From the NCBI RefSeq assembly GCF_046630445.1, contig NC_092336.1, forward strand, positions 205,439,001 through 205,503,000: a stretch of 64,000 bases of DNA, written 5' to 3'. The position numbers were made by a program, and so were the translations under genes. Shown here piece after piece: positions 50,653-63,367 of this stretch. Origin of the DNA: Rutidosis leptorrhynchoides. Its lineage: Eukaryota; Streptophyta; Magnoliopsida; Asterales; Asteraceae. How positions within the stretch are numbered: position 1 is the stretch's first letter; the number at the start of each line of letters is the position of its first letter. The notes below the pieces were generated by a model, which searched no databases, was not told the origin of the DNA, and worked only from the letters and a program-made list of their open reading frames with translations.

Positions 50653-53151
50653 AGTTAGCTATGGTGTCGAAATTGTGATTAACTTCATCTTCAACTTCCA
50701 TTGGATTATCTACGTAATGTTTAACTCTGTGACCATTAACCTTAAATTCAATCCCATTCGAATTTATTAATTCTACTGTTCCGTACGGGAAAACTCTTTT
50801 GACTATGAATGGTCCAGACCATCTAGATTTCAATTTTTCAGGGAATAGCTTGAATCATGAATTGAAAAGAAGAACTCTGTCTCCTTCCTTAAATTCTTTT
50901 GAACTTCTGATTTTTTTATCATGCCATTTCTTCGTTCTTTCCTTATAGATTAATGAATTTTCATATGCCTCATGTCTTAATTCTTCTAATTCATTTAATT
51001 GACTTAACCGTAGACGTCCGGCTTCATGCAAATCAAGATTACATGTCTTCAATGCCCAGAATGCTTTGTGCTCAATTTCTACTGGAAGGTGACATGCTTT
51101 TCCGTAAACGAGTTTAAAAGGTGTGGTTCCAATTGGAGTTTTAAAGGCTGTTCTAAAAGCCCAGAGTGCATCCTCCAATTTCATGGACCATTTCTTCGAA
51201 TTTGATCCTACAGTTTTCTCTAGAATATGTTTTAAAGCTCGGTTGGTATTTTCAACTTGTCCACTTGTTTGTAGATGATAAGCGGTTGAGATTTTATGAG
51301 TCACTCCATATCTTTTGAGAACTTTCTCAAGTTGATTATTCCAAAATGACCCCGATCACTTATTAAAGCTTTCGGTTTTCGAACCTTGCAAAAAGTCGTT
51401 TTAAAAATTTGACTACAACTCGTGCATCGTTAGTTGGGAGAGCTTGTGCTTATGCCCATTTAGATACATAATCAATGGCAACGAGAATGTAGAGATTATT
51501 ATGAGATTTTGGAAATGGACCCATAATATCAATACCCCAAACGTCAAATACTTCACATACTTGAATGACATTTTGTGGCATTTCATCACGTTGACTTATT
51601 TTTTCGGCCCTTTGATAAGCATCACATGATTTACAAAGAAGGTGTGCGTCTTTGAAAATTGTAGGCCAATAGAATCCAGCGTCATAGACTTTTCTTGCTG
51701 TGATTTGAGGCCCATAATGCCCTCCTGTTGGTCCTGTGTGACAATGGTTTAAGATTTGACTAGCTTCATCTTCGAATACGCATCGGCGTATTATTCCATT
51801 GGGACAACTTTTAAACAAATGTGGATCTTCCCAGAAATAGTGTTTTATATCACTAAAGAATTTCTTTCGTTTTTGGTACGACAACCCTTTTTCAAGGAAT
51901 CCACATACTAAGTAGTTTGCATAGTCTGCAAACCATGGAATTTCATTATAATCGATCTTCAAAAGATATTCATCAGGAAAGTTGTCTTGTATGGCCGATT
52001 CGTTTAGAACTTCTAATTCAGGATTTTCAAGACGAGAAAGATGATCAGCTGCGAGATTTTCTGCTCCCTTTTTGTCTCGGATCTCAATATCGAACTCTTG
52101 TAAGAGTAAGATCCAACAGATTAATCGTGGTTTGGAATCTTGTTTTAAAAACAAGTATCTAAGAGCAGAATGGTCGGTATAGACCACCGTTTGAGCTAGA
52201 ACGAGATATGAACAAAATTTGTCAAAAGCAAAGACAATAGCAAGGAGTTCTTTTTCAGTAGTTGTGTAATTCGTTTGTGCTCCTTGTAACGTCTTACTAG
52301 CGTAATAGATAGGTTGAAATCATTTTTCAATCCTTTATCCTAAAACGGCTCCCATTGCAAAATCACTTGCATCGCACATGAGTTCAAATGGTAAATTCCA
52401 ATTTGGAGTTATCATGATCGGCGCATTAGTGAGTTTTTCTTTAAGAATATTAAAAGATTTGATACATTCATCTGAAAAGATGAATGAAGCATCCTTTTCA
52501 AGGAGTTTATTCATAGGAGTGACAATTTTAGAAAAGTCTTTTATGAAACGTCGGTAAAAACCGACATGCCCTAGAAAACTCCTAACTCCTCTAACATTGG
52601 TGGGATGTGGAAGTTTAGCAATTACATCTACTTTAGCTGTATCTACTTCAATTCCTTCCTTTAAAATTTTATGACCAAGAACGATGCCTTCTTTAACCAT
52701 GAAATGGCATTTCTCCCATTTAAGAACTAGATTTGATTGCTCGCATCTAATAAGCATTCGTTCAAGATTAACTAGACATGTTTTAAAAGTATCACCGAAG
52801 ACTGAAAAGTCATCCATGAAAACTTCCATGCATTCTTCTATCATTTTGTGAAAAATCGCCATCATGAACCTTTGAAAGGTTGCAGGGGCGTTGCAAAGTC
52901 CAAATGGCATGCGTTTGTAAGCAAAAGTACCATAAGGGCACGTGAACGTGGTTTTCTATTGGTCCTCGGGTGCGATTGGAATTTGAAAGTATCCAGAGAA
53001 ACTGTCAAGAAAACAATAGTAACTATTCCCGGCTAATCTTTCCAACATTTGATCAATGAAAGGTAAGGGAAAGTGATCTTTTCTGGTGGCGTCATTTAAT
53101 TTTCTATAATCAATACAAACACGCCATCCTGTTACAGTCCTAGTAAGAATA
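50653..53151 (-). pseudogene. Athila pol, RT to integrase, broken
   Basis: It starts within the RT (after the LTR at 53152) with [17 protein letters not shown], motif A FLDSFSGYFQI, a stop in place of a Glu at 52956-52958, catalytic FMDDFSVFG, and RNase H with stops after GAVLG (near 52335). Integrase follows with HHCC and [10 protein letters not shown], a stop after DYVSKWA, a frame break near 51340, [13 protein letters not shown], and another stop near 50853. Several stops are explained by C-to-T change of CAA or CGA. The integrase keeps the first catalytic Asp (GID), unlike the plus-strand copy. Confidence 0.92.
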
Positions 53152-54082
53152 TGTAGTGACCCGAACTTTTCCATGTTTATATTTATTAAATGAAATTGTT
53201 ATTTACATGATTAAGTGTTTCTAACATGTTAAGCAATCAAACTTGTTAAGACTTGATTAATTGAAATAGGTTTCATATAGACAATTGACCACCCAAGTTG
53301 ACCGGTGATTCACGAACGTTAAAACATGTAAAAACTATATGATGACATATATATGATTATATATACAGTTAACATGATATTATGATAAGTAAGTATCTCA
53401 TTAAGTATTTTAACAATGAGTTATATACATAAAATTGAGTTTATTGAATTAAGAAACTCGAAATGATATATATAACGATTATTGTTATAACAACGTCTTA
53501 CTAAATACATATGAATCATATTAAGATATTGATACACTATGTTTAATCATGATAAATGATAAGTAAACATGTCATTAAGTGTATTAACAATGAACTACAT
53601 ATGTAAAAACAAGACTACTAACTTAATGATTTCGAAACGAGACATATATATAACGATTATCGTTGTAACAACATTTAACTATATATATATCATACTAAGA
53701 TATATTAATATATCATAATATAATGATAATGTAATAATTTAATATCTCTTTAGATATAACAAACAATGGGTTAACAACATTTAACAAGATCGTTAACCTA
53801 AAGGTTTCAAAACAACATTTACATGTAACGACTAACGATGACTTAACGACCCAGTTAAAATGTATATACATGTATTATTTTAATATGTATTCATACACTT
53901 TTGAAAGACTTCAATACACTTATCAAAATACTTCTACTTAACAAAATGCTTACAATTACATCCTCGTTCAGTTTCATCAACAATTCTACTCGTATACACC
54001 CGTATTCGTACTCGTACAATACACAGCTTTTAGATTTATGTACTATTGGTATATACACTCCAATGATCAGCTTTTTGTGGCC
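53152..54082 (+). mobile_element. First 931 bp of a third LTR family (LTR-X, copy 1)
   Basis: It begins TGTAGTGACCCGAACTTTTCC inside the Athila RT, after the candidate target duplication GAATA (53147-53151), and is cut at 54083 by the plus Athila. It matches 63368-64000. A ~174 bp segment is duplicated in tandem (units starting 53384 and 53558), whereas copy 2 has a single unit. The rest should follow the plus Athila, outside the window. TG start and TGACCC match gypsy-type LTRs. Confidence 0.8.
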
Positions 54083-56068
54083 TGATAATGCTAAAAACGA
54101 ACATATATTTCATAGCATTATTCCTCAAGAAATACAAGCTTTTAGTTGCAATTGTTCTATTTACAAGTGATATTCGTTTAAATAATAAAAGGTGAAGACA
54201 AAAGACAGATTCGACGAATTGAAGACGCAAACGACCAAAAAGCTCAAAAGAACAAAAGACAATCAAAGAGGTTCCAATTATTGATAAGAAACGTCTCGAA
54301 ATTACAAGAGTACAAGATTCAAAACGCAAAGTACAAAATATAAAATTGTACGCAAGGACGTTCGAAAATCCGGAACCGGGACCAGAGTCAACTCTTAACG
54401 CTCGACGCAACGGACTAAAAATTACAAGTTAACTATGTATATAAATATAATATAATATATAATTAATTATATTAATTATATATATATTATATATATATTA
54501 TAAACCGTCGGTAAACAAAGAGCCAAACTCCTCTGAGCTGTAAAAGTAAACTCCGCGACTCGCGGAGTTTGAAGGCCAAAAAGGCCGCGAGTCGCGGAGC
54601 CCCCAGTTTTGAAACTCCCTATAAAGAAAACCGAAATCTGATCATTTTCATCTTCTTTTTCTTCTTCTCCTCATACGTAAAATTTATATTTATATTTATA
54701 ATTTATATTTTAATTTTAATTATAATTCTAATAATAAGGGTATGTTAGCAAATGTTGTAAGGGTGTAAGTCGAAATTCTGTCCGTGTAACGCTACGCTAT
54801 TTTTAATCATTGTAAGTTATGTTCAACCTTTTTACATTAATGTCTCGTAGCTAAGTTATTATTATGCTTATTTAATCCGAAGTAATCATGATGTTGGGCT
54901 AATCACTAAAATTGGGTAATTGGGCTTTGTACCATAATTGGGGTTTGGACAAAAGAACGACACTTGTGGAAATTAGACTATGGGCTATTAATGGGCTTTA
55001 TATTTGTTTAACTAAATGATAGTTTGTTAATGTTAATATAAAGATTTACAATTGGGCGTCCCTATAAATTACCATATACACTCGATCAGACACGATGGGC
55101 GGGGTATTTATATGTACGAATGATCGTTCATTTAACCGGACACGGGAATGGATTAATAGCCACTAGAATAATTAAAACAGGGGTGAAATTACATTCAAGG
55201 GTAATTGGTGTAATTGCTAACAAAGTAGTAAAACCTTGGTTTACACGCAGTTGATAACCTGGTGTATTCATTAAACAAAGTATTAAAACCTTGTTACAAT
55301 TCGAATCCCCAATTAGTTGGAATATTTAACTTCGGGTATAAGGATAATTTGACGAGGACACTCGCACTTTATATTTATGACTGATGGACTGTTATGGACA
55401 AAAACCAGACGGACATATTAAATAATCCAGGACAAAGGACAATTAACCCATGGGCATAAAACTAAAATCAACACGTCAAACATCATGATTACGGAAGTTT
55501 AAATAAGCATAATTCTTTTATTTCATACTTAATTTCCTTTATTTTATATTTAATTGCACTTCTAATTATCGCACTTTTATTTATTGTTATTTAATTGCAC
55601 TTTTAATTATCGTCCTTTTTAATTATCGCAAGTTTATTTTATCGCACTTTTATTATTCGCAATTTCATTATCGTTATTTATTTTACGCTTTAAATTAAGT
55701 CTTTTATTTATTTAATATTGTACATTAGGTTTTAACTGCGACTAAAGTTTTAAAATCGACAAACCGGTCATTAAACGGTAAAAACCCCCCTTTATAATAA
55801 TAATATTACATATATATATATTTGTATTTTTATAAAAGTAAACTAATATAGCGTTGAGCTTTGTTTAAAAAAGATTCCCTGTGGAACGAACCGGACTTAC
55901 TAAAAACTACACTACTGTATGATTAGGTACACTGCCTATAAGTGTTGTAGCAAGGTTTAAGTATATCCATTCTATAAATAAATAAATATCTTGTGTAAGA
56001 TTGTAGCATATTTAATAGTTTTTCCTAGTAAAATATAAACTATTTCGTATCCCTTAGCTTTGACATCA
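54083..56068 (+). repeat. 5' LTR of the plus Athila
   Basis: 1986 bp from TGATAATGCTAAAAACG to CTTTGACATCA. Homologous to the minus Athila LTR, clearest at both ends. Contains the paired palindromes and TATA box, and a series of TTAATTATCGCACTTTT words at 55540-55690. Confidence 0.9.
54551..54626 (+). promoter_or_regulatory. TATA box and paired palindromes, plus Athila LTR
   Basis: CTCCGCGACTCGCGGAG (54551-54567) and CCGCGAGTCGCGG (54585-54597), centres 32 bp apart, then a 22 bp gap and TATAAAG (54620-54626). A GGCC-AAAAA-GGCC hairpin lies between them. Position and spacing equal those of the minus Athila, but the palindrome sequence differs. Confidence 0.85.
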
Positions 56069-56076
56069 AGTATTTT

Positions 56077-56094
56077 TGGCGCCGCTGCTGGGGA
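56077..56094 (+). other. Primer binding site of the plus Athila
   Basis: TGGCGCCGCTGCTGGGGA, close to the TGGCGCCGTTGCCGGGGA-type site of Athila elements, complementary to aspartate tRNA. It lies 8 bases after the LTR end. Confidence 0.85.
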
Positions 56095-57551
56095 ACTCTT
56101 AAACGCCGAAAGCGCAACGCTAATATAAAAAAAAAAAAAACGTTTTAAATATTCTAAAATATAAAAAGAAAAAGAAAAATATAAATATTTTTAGGAGTTT
56201 GATAAATATTTAAGTTTTATAAAGTTTCTTTGTTTTTATAAAAACATAAGTTTTATTTAAGTATTTTGTTTTTTTTATTTAAAAACATATAAATATAAAA
56301 AAAAATATATATATAAATCAAGTTTTAAGATTTTATTTATAAAATTATAAAGTGATTCTATTTTTATTTAAGTTTTAAATATAAGTTTTATTTATACACA
56401 TATTATTTTTTTTTTAAACAAAAAAAATTAAAAACAGAAAAAAAAATAAAAAAAAAAATAAAGAAAAACGCGTCGAATTTAAACCTGTCAGCTGAATTTT
56501 GTAACCCCGCGAGTCGCGGGGTTTGATGTTTTAAATACCGCAAGTCGCGGAGCTGCTCTGACACGCTGACAGAACCCTAATTTCACATTAATTACGGATT
56601 ATATTATAATTATTAATATAAAACCCTAATTAGTTTTTAATTAATTATTAATTTTAGTTTTTATTATTATTTTGTTTAATTAGTCTAATTAAAATATTAA
56701 ATTAATAGTTTTAATAAATAAATAATATAAAATTAATATTTTTATAAAAATTGTAATTTTTACAACTTTTTTTATATTTTTATATTTTGTCCCTTTTTAA
56801 TCTCTTTAGCGTAACTTTTGTATTTTTAGCTCATATTTAGTTTTAAACTTAGTTTTTGCCATAGTCATTTTTACTCCTAGATTTTTAAGCTTCGCCGTAG
56901 AATTCCTTAAGTGCTTTTTCTTTAGACTAAGATTTAGGTGCTTTAGAATTTTGCGACACCTTTTTAAGTTTTAGTTTCTTTTTAAGTTATTTCCATTTGG
57001 GATTTAGTTTTTCCTGTAAGCTTTAATATTTTTAGACACCTTTTACTATGTATCAATTATCATTCCAATTAGTAATTTCAATTTGCGATTATAATTTTAA
57101 GTTAGTTGTAGTAATAAGGTTAGGTTAGTCAAGTATTTTTAAGTTTTTATAAGTTTCTTTTATTTTCCCGTCACCTTTTATTTTTCAACCATTTTTCTTT
57201 TTTGACCTTTTTCGACGAACTCTTTTTCTTTCTTATTTCTCGCTATTCTAGTTTTAGGACATAGATTTTTATTCTACTTCTTATCTAAATTTCTTAAAAT
57301 TACGAAAATTTATTTTAAGTGGTTAAATTAATAGACATCAAAATTTTCTGGTTCGTAGTAATAGTTGGATTTGTACGTGGACCGGGTTATTGGAGCCAAA
57401 CAGTCCTCAATTATATTGAGACCAAACGAATCCTGCCCCTCTGCTGCATCTTTTGGCTATTCGAAACGTGGGCAAAATCAGAAAAGTCTATTAATTGGAT
57501 AACTTATTATAATTTTTCTTTCCTTTTTAAAACTAATAGGATATTCAGTGA
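56095..57551 (+). other. Leader of the plus Athila
   Basis: Very A/T-rich, with A-rich runs from 56130 to 56470. Except for the paired palindromes at 56505-56550 nothing structured is seen. The 93-codon frame at 57319-57600 overlaps the gag start in another frame and has no support. Confidence 0.6.
56505..56550 (+). promoter_or_regulatory. Paired palindromes in the plus Athila leader
   Basis: CCCCGCGAGTCGCGGGG (56505-56521) and CCGCAAGTCGCGG (56538-56550, one G-to-A change), centres 31 bp apart. The core equals that of this element's LTR pair. Confidence 0.85.
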
Positions 57552-60500
57552 ATGCACCGAGCAAGACGATCACCACCTTTTGTACGTTCACCACCTGTAA
57601 CTAGATCAAGACATTTAGCAAATATAACCGCCGTTGATTTTTCTTTAGAATCGTCATCCAGTCGACCAAGTACTTCAGTTCAAATTTCCGATAATCCATT
57701 TTTTGAACCCGACCTCACAATTGAGAATCCGGAGAATATTCAGGAACGGTTCGTAGATCCTGAACCACTAAACTTTCCTCCGGAACCACCAATCATTCAA
57801 ACAGAGATTGTTGAGGAACGAACCATTAAATCAGAATCATCTAGTGATACCGATTCAACAAATTCAATTATGGAGAATCTGGAACCTCTAAGTATGGAAG
57901 ACCGAATGAGAGCTAAACGCACTGGCCAAGGTCACGCAATTACTCATCCAGACATTAATGCGCCAGATTATGAAATCAAAGGACAAATTCTACACATGGT
58001 GACTAATCAATGCCAATTTAGTGGTGCGCCGAAGGAAGATCCAAATGAACATCTACGTACCTTTAATAGGATCTGCACACTATTTAAAATCCGAGAAGTG
58101 GAGGATGAACATATATATCTCATGTTATTTCCCTGGACTTTAAAGGGAGAAGCCAAAGATTGGTTGGAATCGTTACCTGAAGGGGCGATTGATACATGGG
58201 ATGTTTTAGTTGACAAATTTCTTAAACAATTCTTTCCTGCATCTAAAGCCGTAAGACTTCAAGCAGAAATTGTTACGTTTACACAGAAACCGAATGAAAC
58301 TCTATATGAGGCATGGACAAGATATGGAAAGTTGTTAAGAGGATGTCCGCAACATGGTTTAGACACCTGTCAAATAGTACAAATATTCTACCAAGGATGC
58401 GACATCACTACAAGGAAAGACATAGATATAGCAGCTGGTGGTTCTATTATGAAGAAAACCGAAACTGATGCTTACAAAATTATTGATAATACTGCTTCCC
58501 ACTCACATGAGTGGCACCAAGAAAAAGATATCATTAGATCATCTAAAGCAGCTAGAGCCGATTCTAGCCATGACTTAGATTCCATTTCCGCAAAGATAGA
58601 TGCTGTGGAGAGACGAATGGAAAAGATGACTAAAGATATTCACTCAATACGAATTAGTTGTGAGCAGTGTGGAGGACCACATTTGACAAAAGATTGTCTC
58701 AGTATTGAATTAACAATGGAACAAAGAGAGAATATTTCATACATAAACCAAAGGCCTGGAAATAATTATCAGAATAATTATCAACCGCCAAGACCGATTT
58801 ACAATCAAAACCAGAATTATAACCGAAATATTCCATACAACAACCAACAAGGTCCTAGCAATCAACAAGTATCCAATAATACTTACAATCAGCAAAGACC
58901 GAATTTTCAAAACAAACCACCACAACAAACCGATGATAAAAAGCCGAATTTAGAAGATATGATGACGAAGCTAGTTGAAACTCAAACGCAGTTTTTCACC
59001 TCTCAAAAACAAACTAATGAACAAAATGCTCAAGCATTTAGAAATCAACAAGCTTCTATTCAAAATCTGGAACAAGAAGTAAGTAACCTAGCAAGATTAA
59101 TAGGTGAAAGAAAACCGGGAATTCTACCTAGTGATACAAACGCTAACCCCCGAAATGAAACAGCTAAAGCCATTACCACAAGAAGTGGTACAACACTTAA
59201 ACCACCGGAAATACCTGTAACTTCTGATGAAACTATTCCTACTCCACAAGAACCACAACCTGATCAAGATAAGGAAAAAGAACCGGTAGTTGAAAAGGTT
59301 AATGAAGATAACACAGTTAAGGATAAACCTTATGTTAAACCATACCAACCACCACTTCCTTACCCGAGTAAAATGAAGAAAGAGAAACTTGAAGCCGAGC
59401 AATCTAAATTCTTGGATATGTTTAAACAGATAAATGTAAATCTTCCTTTCATTGATGTGATTTCAGGAATGCCTAGATATGCTAAATTCTTGAAAGATCT
59501 AATCTCAAATAGAAAGAAAATGGAAGAACTCTCGGCTGTTACTATGAATGCTAATTGTTCAGCAGTGCTGTTGAATAAGATACCAGAAAAACTATCTGAT
59601 CCAGGAAGTTTCACAATTCCATGTTTTCTGGGTAGTCTTAATTCAATAGAAGCATTGGCAGACTTAGGTGCTAGTATAAATCTAATGCCGTATTCACTAT
59701 ACACTAAACTAGACCTTGGAGAATTGAAACCAACCAGAATAAGCATACAACTAGCCGATAGATCAATAAAATATCCTAGAGGGATAATGGAGAACATGCT
59801 AGTTAAAGTTGGTACTTTAGTATTTCCAGTAGATTTTGTTGTTCTGGACATGGAAGAAGATTCTCAAGTTCCTCTCATATTAGGAAGACCATTCTTAAAC
59901 ACGGCTAAAGCAATGATAGACGTGTTCGGTAAGAAACTGACCCTAAGTATAGAGGATGAGAGTGTTACCTTTTCAGTTGATAGAGCAATGCAACAACCAC
60001 AATCTGCAGATGATACATGTTATTATATTCAAACTATAGATGCACATGCAGAATTATTAGAAGAATTTCCAGAATTACAAGGAACAGGAGAATGTTCTTT
60101 AGGAGAAGGTAATGAACCAATTGATGAAGCTGAAATGTTAGCTACACTTATAGCTAATGGATATGAACCAACAACAGAAGATATTCAAATGCTAAAAGAA
60201 GAAGACAGATATCGATATAAATCATCGATAGAAGAACCCCCGAAATTAGAGTTAAAGCCACTTCCAAACCATTTGGAATATGCTTATTTACATGGTGAAT
60301 CTGAATTACCTGTAATAATATCGTCTTCTCTTACTGAAAATGAGAAATCACAACTCATTTCTGTGTTGAAAGCTCATAAACCAGCCATTGCATGGAAGAT
60401 TCATGATATTAAAGGAATAAGTCCTTCGTATTGCACACATAAAATCCTTATGGAAGAAGGTCATAAAACGTATGTGCAACGCCAACGAAGACTAAATCCT

Positions 60501-63149
60501 AATATGCAAGATGTAGTTAAGAAAGAGATTATTAAACTTCTAGATGCAGGTTTAATTTATCCAATCTCTGATAGTCCATGGGTAAGCCCAGTTCAATGCG
60601 TGCCTAAGAAGGGTGGCATGACTGTCATTACAAATGAGAAAAATGAGCTTATTCCTACTAGAACTGTAACAGGATGGCGTGTGTGTATTGATTATAGAAA
60701 ATTAAATGACGCCACCAGAAAAGATCACTTTCCCTTACCTTTCATTGATCAAATGTTGGAAAGATTAGCCGGAAATAGTTACTATTGTTTTCTAGATGAA
60801 TTTTCCGGATATTTTCAAATTCCAATAGCACCCGAGGACCAAGAGAAAACTACATTCACGTGCCCTTATGGTACTTTTGCTTACAAACGCATGCCATTTG
60901 GACTTTGCAACGCCCCTGCAACCTTTCAAAGGTGCATGATGGCGATTTTTCACGACATGATAGAAGAATGCATGGAAGTTTTCATGGATGACTTTTCAGT
61001 CTTCGGTGATACATTTAAATCATGTCTAGTTAATCTGGAACGAATGCTAATTAGATGCGAACAATCAAATATAGTACTTAATTGGGAGAAATGCCATTTC
61101 ATGGTTAAAGAAGGCATCGTTCTTGGACATAAAATTTCAAAAGAAGGAATTGAAGTGGATAGAGCTAAAGTAGATGTAATTTCTAAACTTCCACATCCCA
61201 CCAATGTTAAAGGAGTTAGGAGTTTTCTAGGGCATGCCGGTTTTTACCGACGTTTCATAAAAGATTTTTCTAAAATTGCCACTCCTATGAATAAACTCCT
61301 AGAAAAGGATGCTATCTTTTCAGATGAATGTATCAAATCTTTTAATATTCTTAAAGAGAAACTCACTAATGCGCCGATCATGATAACGCCAAATTGGAAT
61401 CTACCATTTGAACTCATGTGCGATGCAAGTGATTTTGCAATGGGAGCCGTTTTAGGACAAAGGATTGAAAAACGATTTCAACCTATATATTATGCTAGTA
61501 AGACGTTACAAGGAGCACAAACAAACTATACAACTACTGAAAAAGAACTCCTTGCTATTGTCTTTGCTTTTGACAAATTTCGATCATATCTCGTTCTAGC
61601 AAAAACGGTGGTCTATACAGACCATTCTGCTCTTAGATACTTATTTTCAAAACAAGATGCTAAACCAAGATTAATCCGTTGGATCTTACTCTTACAAGAG
61701 TTTGATATTGAAATCCGAGATAAAAGAGGAGCAGAAAATCTCGCCGCTGATCATCTTTCTCGTCTTGAAAATCCCGAATTAGAAGTTCTAAATGAATCAG
61801 CCATACAAGACAATTTTTCTGATGAATATCTATTGAAGATAGATTATAAAGAAATTCCAGGGTTTGCAGACTATGCAAACTACTTGGTTTGTGGATTCCT
61901 TGAAAAAGGATTATCGTACCAAAGACGAAAGAAATTCTTCAGTGATATAAAACACTATTTCTGGGAAGATCAACATCTGTTTAAAAGTTGTCTCGATGGA
62001 ATAATATGCCGATGTGTATTCGAAGATGAAGCTAGTAAAATATTAAACCATTGTCACACAGGACCAACAGGAGGGCATTATGGGCCTCAACTAACAGCAA
62101 GAAAAGTTTATGAAGCTGGATTCTATTGGCCTACAATTTACAAAGACGCACACTTTCTTTGCAAATCCTGTGATGCTTGTCAAAGGGCCGGAAAAATAAG
62201 TCAACGTGATGAAATGCCACAAAATGTCATCCAAGTATGTGAAGTATTTGACATTTGGGGTATTGAATTTATGGGTCCATTTCCAAAATCTCATAATAAT
62301 CTATATATACTCGTAGCCATTGATTATGTACCTAAATGGGCGGAAGCACAAGCTCTCCCAACTAACGATGCACGAGTTGTAGTCAACTTTTTAAAACGTC
62401 TTTTTGCAAGGTTTGGAACACCGAAAGCTTTAATAAGTGATCGGGGTACTCATTTCTGTAATAATCAACTTGAGAAAGTTCTTAAAAAATATGGAGTAAC
62501 TCATAAAATCTCCACCGCATATCATCCACAAACAAGTGGACAAGTTGAAAATACCAACCGAGCTTTAAAACGTATTCTAGAGAAAACCGTAGGATCAAAT
62601 CCGAAGGAATGGTCCATTAAATTGGAGGATGCACTCTGGGCTTTTAGAACAGCCTACAAAACTCCAATTGGAACCACACCTTTTAGACTTGTTTATGGAA
62701 AAGCATGTCATCTTCCAGTAGAAATTGAACACAAAGCATTTTGGGCTTTGAAGACATGTAATCTTGATTTACATGAAGCCGGACGTCTACGATTAAGTCA
62801 ACTAAACGAATTAGAAGAATTAAGACATGAAGCATACGAAAATTCGTTAATCTATAAAGAAAGAACGAAGAAATGGCATTATAAAAGAATCAGAAGTTCA
62901 AAAGAATTTAAAGAAGGAGACAGAGTTCTTCTTTTCAATTCACGATTCAAGCTATTTCCTGGAAAATTGAAATCAAAATGGTCTGGACCATTCATAATCA
63001 AAAGAGTTTTCCCATACGGAACGATAGAATTAATAAATTCAAATGGGATTGAATTTAAAGTTAATGGTCACAGAGTTAAACATTACATACATGGTCCGAT
63101 GGAAGTCGACAACGAAGTTAATCACAATTTCGACACCACAGCTAACTAA
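57552..63149 (+). CDS. Athila gag-pol polyprotein, unbroken ORF
   Basis: 1865 codons from ATG 57552. Gag spans about residues 120-330 ([16 protein letters not shown]) with a CX2CX3HX4C knuckle [13 protein letters not shown] at 370-382. Then follow a Gln/Asn-rich linker, protease [11 protein letters not shown] (Asp 704), RT with [23 protein letters not shown] and FMDDFSVFG (Asp 1146/1147), and RNase H starting CDASDFAMG (Asp 1291). Integrase has its zinc domain from His 1500 and SCDACQR, and a core with Asp 1630 (SDRGTHF) and Glu 1666 (GQVEN) spaced as DD35E. The first catalytic position reads WGIEFMGPF, so Glu 1572 replaces the Asp found in the minus copy. Gag and pol share one frame, as usual in Athila. 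Although open, the integrase may be inactive. Confidence 0.95.
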   Translation: MHRARRSPPFVRSPPVTRSRHLANITAVDFSLESSSSRPSTSVQISDNPFFEPDLTIENPENIQERFVDPEPLNFPPEPPIIQTEIVEERTIKSESSSDTDSTNSIMENLEPLSMEDRMRAKRTGQGHAITHPDINAPDYEIKGQILHMVTNQCQFSGAPKEDPNEHLRTFNRICTLFKIREVEDEHIYLMLFPWTLKGEAKDWLESLPEGAIDTWDVLVDKFLKQFFPASKAVRLQAEIVTFTQKPNETLYEAWTRYGKLLRGCPQHGLDTCQIVQIFYQGCDITTRKDIDIAAGGSIMKKTETDAYKIIDNTASHSHEWHQEKDIIRSSKAARADSSHDLDSISAKIDAVERRMEKMTKDIHSIRISCEQCGGPHLTKDCLSIELTMEQRENISYINQRPGNNYQNNYQPPRPIYNQNQNYNRNIPYNNQQGPSNQQVSNNTYNQQRPNFQNKPPQQTDDKKPNLEDMMTKLVETQTQFFTSQKQTNEQNAQAFRNQQASIQNLEQEVSNLARLIGERKPGILPSDTNANPRNETAKAITTRSGTTLKPPEIPVTSDETIPTPQEPQPDQDKEKEPVVEKVNEDNTVKDKPYVKPYQPPLPYPSKMKKEKLEAEQSKFLDMFKQINVNLPFIDVISGMPRYAKFLKDLISNRKKMEELSAVTMNANCSAVLLNKIPEKLSDPGSFTIPCFLGSLNSIEALADLGASINLMPYSLYTKLDLGELKPTRISIQLADRSIKYPRGIMENMLVKVGTLVFPVDFVVLDMEEDSQVPLILGRPFLNTAKAMIDVFGKKLTLSIEDESVTFSVDRAMQQPQSADDTCYYIQTIDAHAELLEEFPELQGTGECSLGEGNEPIDEAEMLATLIANGYEPTTEDIQMLKEEDRYRYKSSIEEPPKLELKPLPNHLEYAYLHGESELPVIISSSLTENEKSQLISVLKAHKPAIAWKIHDIKGISPSYCTHKILMEEGHKTYVQRQRRLNPNMQDVVKKEIIKLLDAGLIYPISDSPWVSPVQCVPKKGGMTVITNEKNELIPTRTVTGWRVCIDYRKLNDATRKDHFPLPFIDQMLERLAGNSYYCFLDEFSGYFQIPIAPEDQEKTTFTCPYGTFAYKRMPFGLCNAPATFQRCMMAIFHDMIEECMEVFMDDFSVFGDTFKSCLVNLERMLIRCEQSNIVLNWEKCHFMVKEGIVLGHKISKEGIEVDRAKVDVISKLPHPTNVKGVRSFLGHAGFYRRFIKDFSKIATPMNKLLEKDAIFSDECIKSFNILKEKLTNAPIMITPNWNLPFELMCDASDFAMGAVLGQRIEKRFQPIYYASKTLQGAQTNYTTTEKELLAIVFAFDKFRSYLVLAKTVVYTDHSALRYLFSKQDAKPRLIRWILLLQEFDIEIRDKRGAENLAADHLSRLENPELEVLNESAIQDNFSDEYLLKIDYKEIPGFADYANYLVCGFLEKGLSYQRRKKFFSDIKHYFWEDQHLFKSCLDGIICRCVFEDEASKILNHCHTGPTGGHYGPQLTARKVYEAGFYWPTIYKDAHFLCKSCDACQRAGKISQRDEMPQNVIQVCEVFDIWGIEFMGPFPKSHNNLYILVAIDYVPKWAEAQALPTNDARVVVNFLKRLFARFGTPKALISDRGTHFCNNQLEKVLKKYGVTHKISTAYHPQTSGQVENTNRALKRILEKTVGSNPKEWSIKLEDALWAFRTAYKTPIGTTPFRLVYGKACHLPVEIEHKAFWALKTCNLDLHEAGRLRLSQLNELEELRHEAYENSLIYKERTKKWHYKRIRSSKEFKEGDRVLLFNSRFKLFPGKLKSKWSGPFIIKRVFPYGTIELINSNGIEFKVNGHRVKHYIHGPMEVDNEVNHNFDTTAN

Positions 63150-63367
63150 GTGTGGGGAGAATCAAGTCTTTAAAGGATAATATGTATTTCTGTTAGAGTT
63201 AGATTGTCTGTTTTCGTGTAGTTCTCGAAAATGGAACCCGAATGGTCTTTCCCTAGCAGACCCTAAAGAACTAGTCTTCTCCCCCCATTCTGAATTTTTA
63301 TTTTTTTAGGTTTTTACGAAATGAAGACTGCCTGTGAACTAAACCATGGTCTAATGCTACACGCTTT
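63150..63367 (+). other. Post-pol spacer and 5' end of the small ORF
   Basis: AAGTGTGGGGAG follows the pol stop, then sequence like the minus Athila at 50480-50650, then ATG 63321 opening MKTACELNHGLMLHAF before the insertion at 63368. Confidence 0.75.

Larger units (their letters stand above)
42843..53151 (-). mobile_element. Athila element (Ty3/gypsy), minus strand, decayed and interrupted
   Basis: Minus-strand order seen: pol from the RT onward (53151 to 50653), small zinc-knuckle ORF (50479-50066), env-position ORF with an intron (49020-46873), 3' non-coding region, polypurine tract, and 3' LTR (44751-42843). The gag half, leader and 5' LTR are missing because another LTR interrupts the RT at 53152; they should lie beyond the window. 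It inserted into the Tekay 3' LTR. Protein similarity to the plus-strand Athila is very high where both are present. Confidence 0.92.
54083..63367 (+). mobile_element. Athila element, plus strand, intact gag-pol, 3' part interrupted
   Basis: 5' LTR 54083-56068, aspartate-tRNA-type primer binding site, a 1.46 kb leader, gag-pol 57552-63149, and the first 16 codons of the small zinc-knuckle ORF, interrupted by LTR-X copy 2 at 63368. The env-position ORF and 3' LTR are not in the window. It is inserted in LTR-X copy 1 after TGGCC. Confidence 0.9.

Noticed and set aside
57319..57600. 93-codon frame just upstream of Athila gag
   Set aside because: It overlaps the gag start in another frame, is AT-rich, and has no recognised domain.
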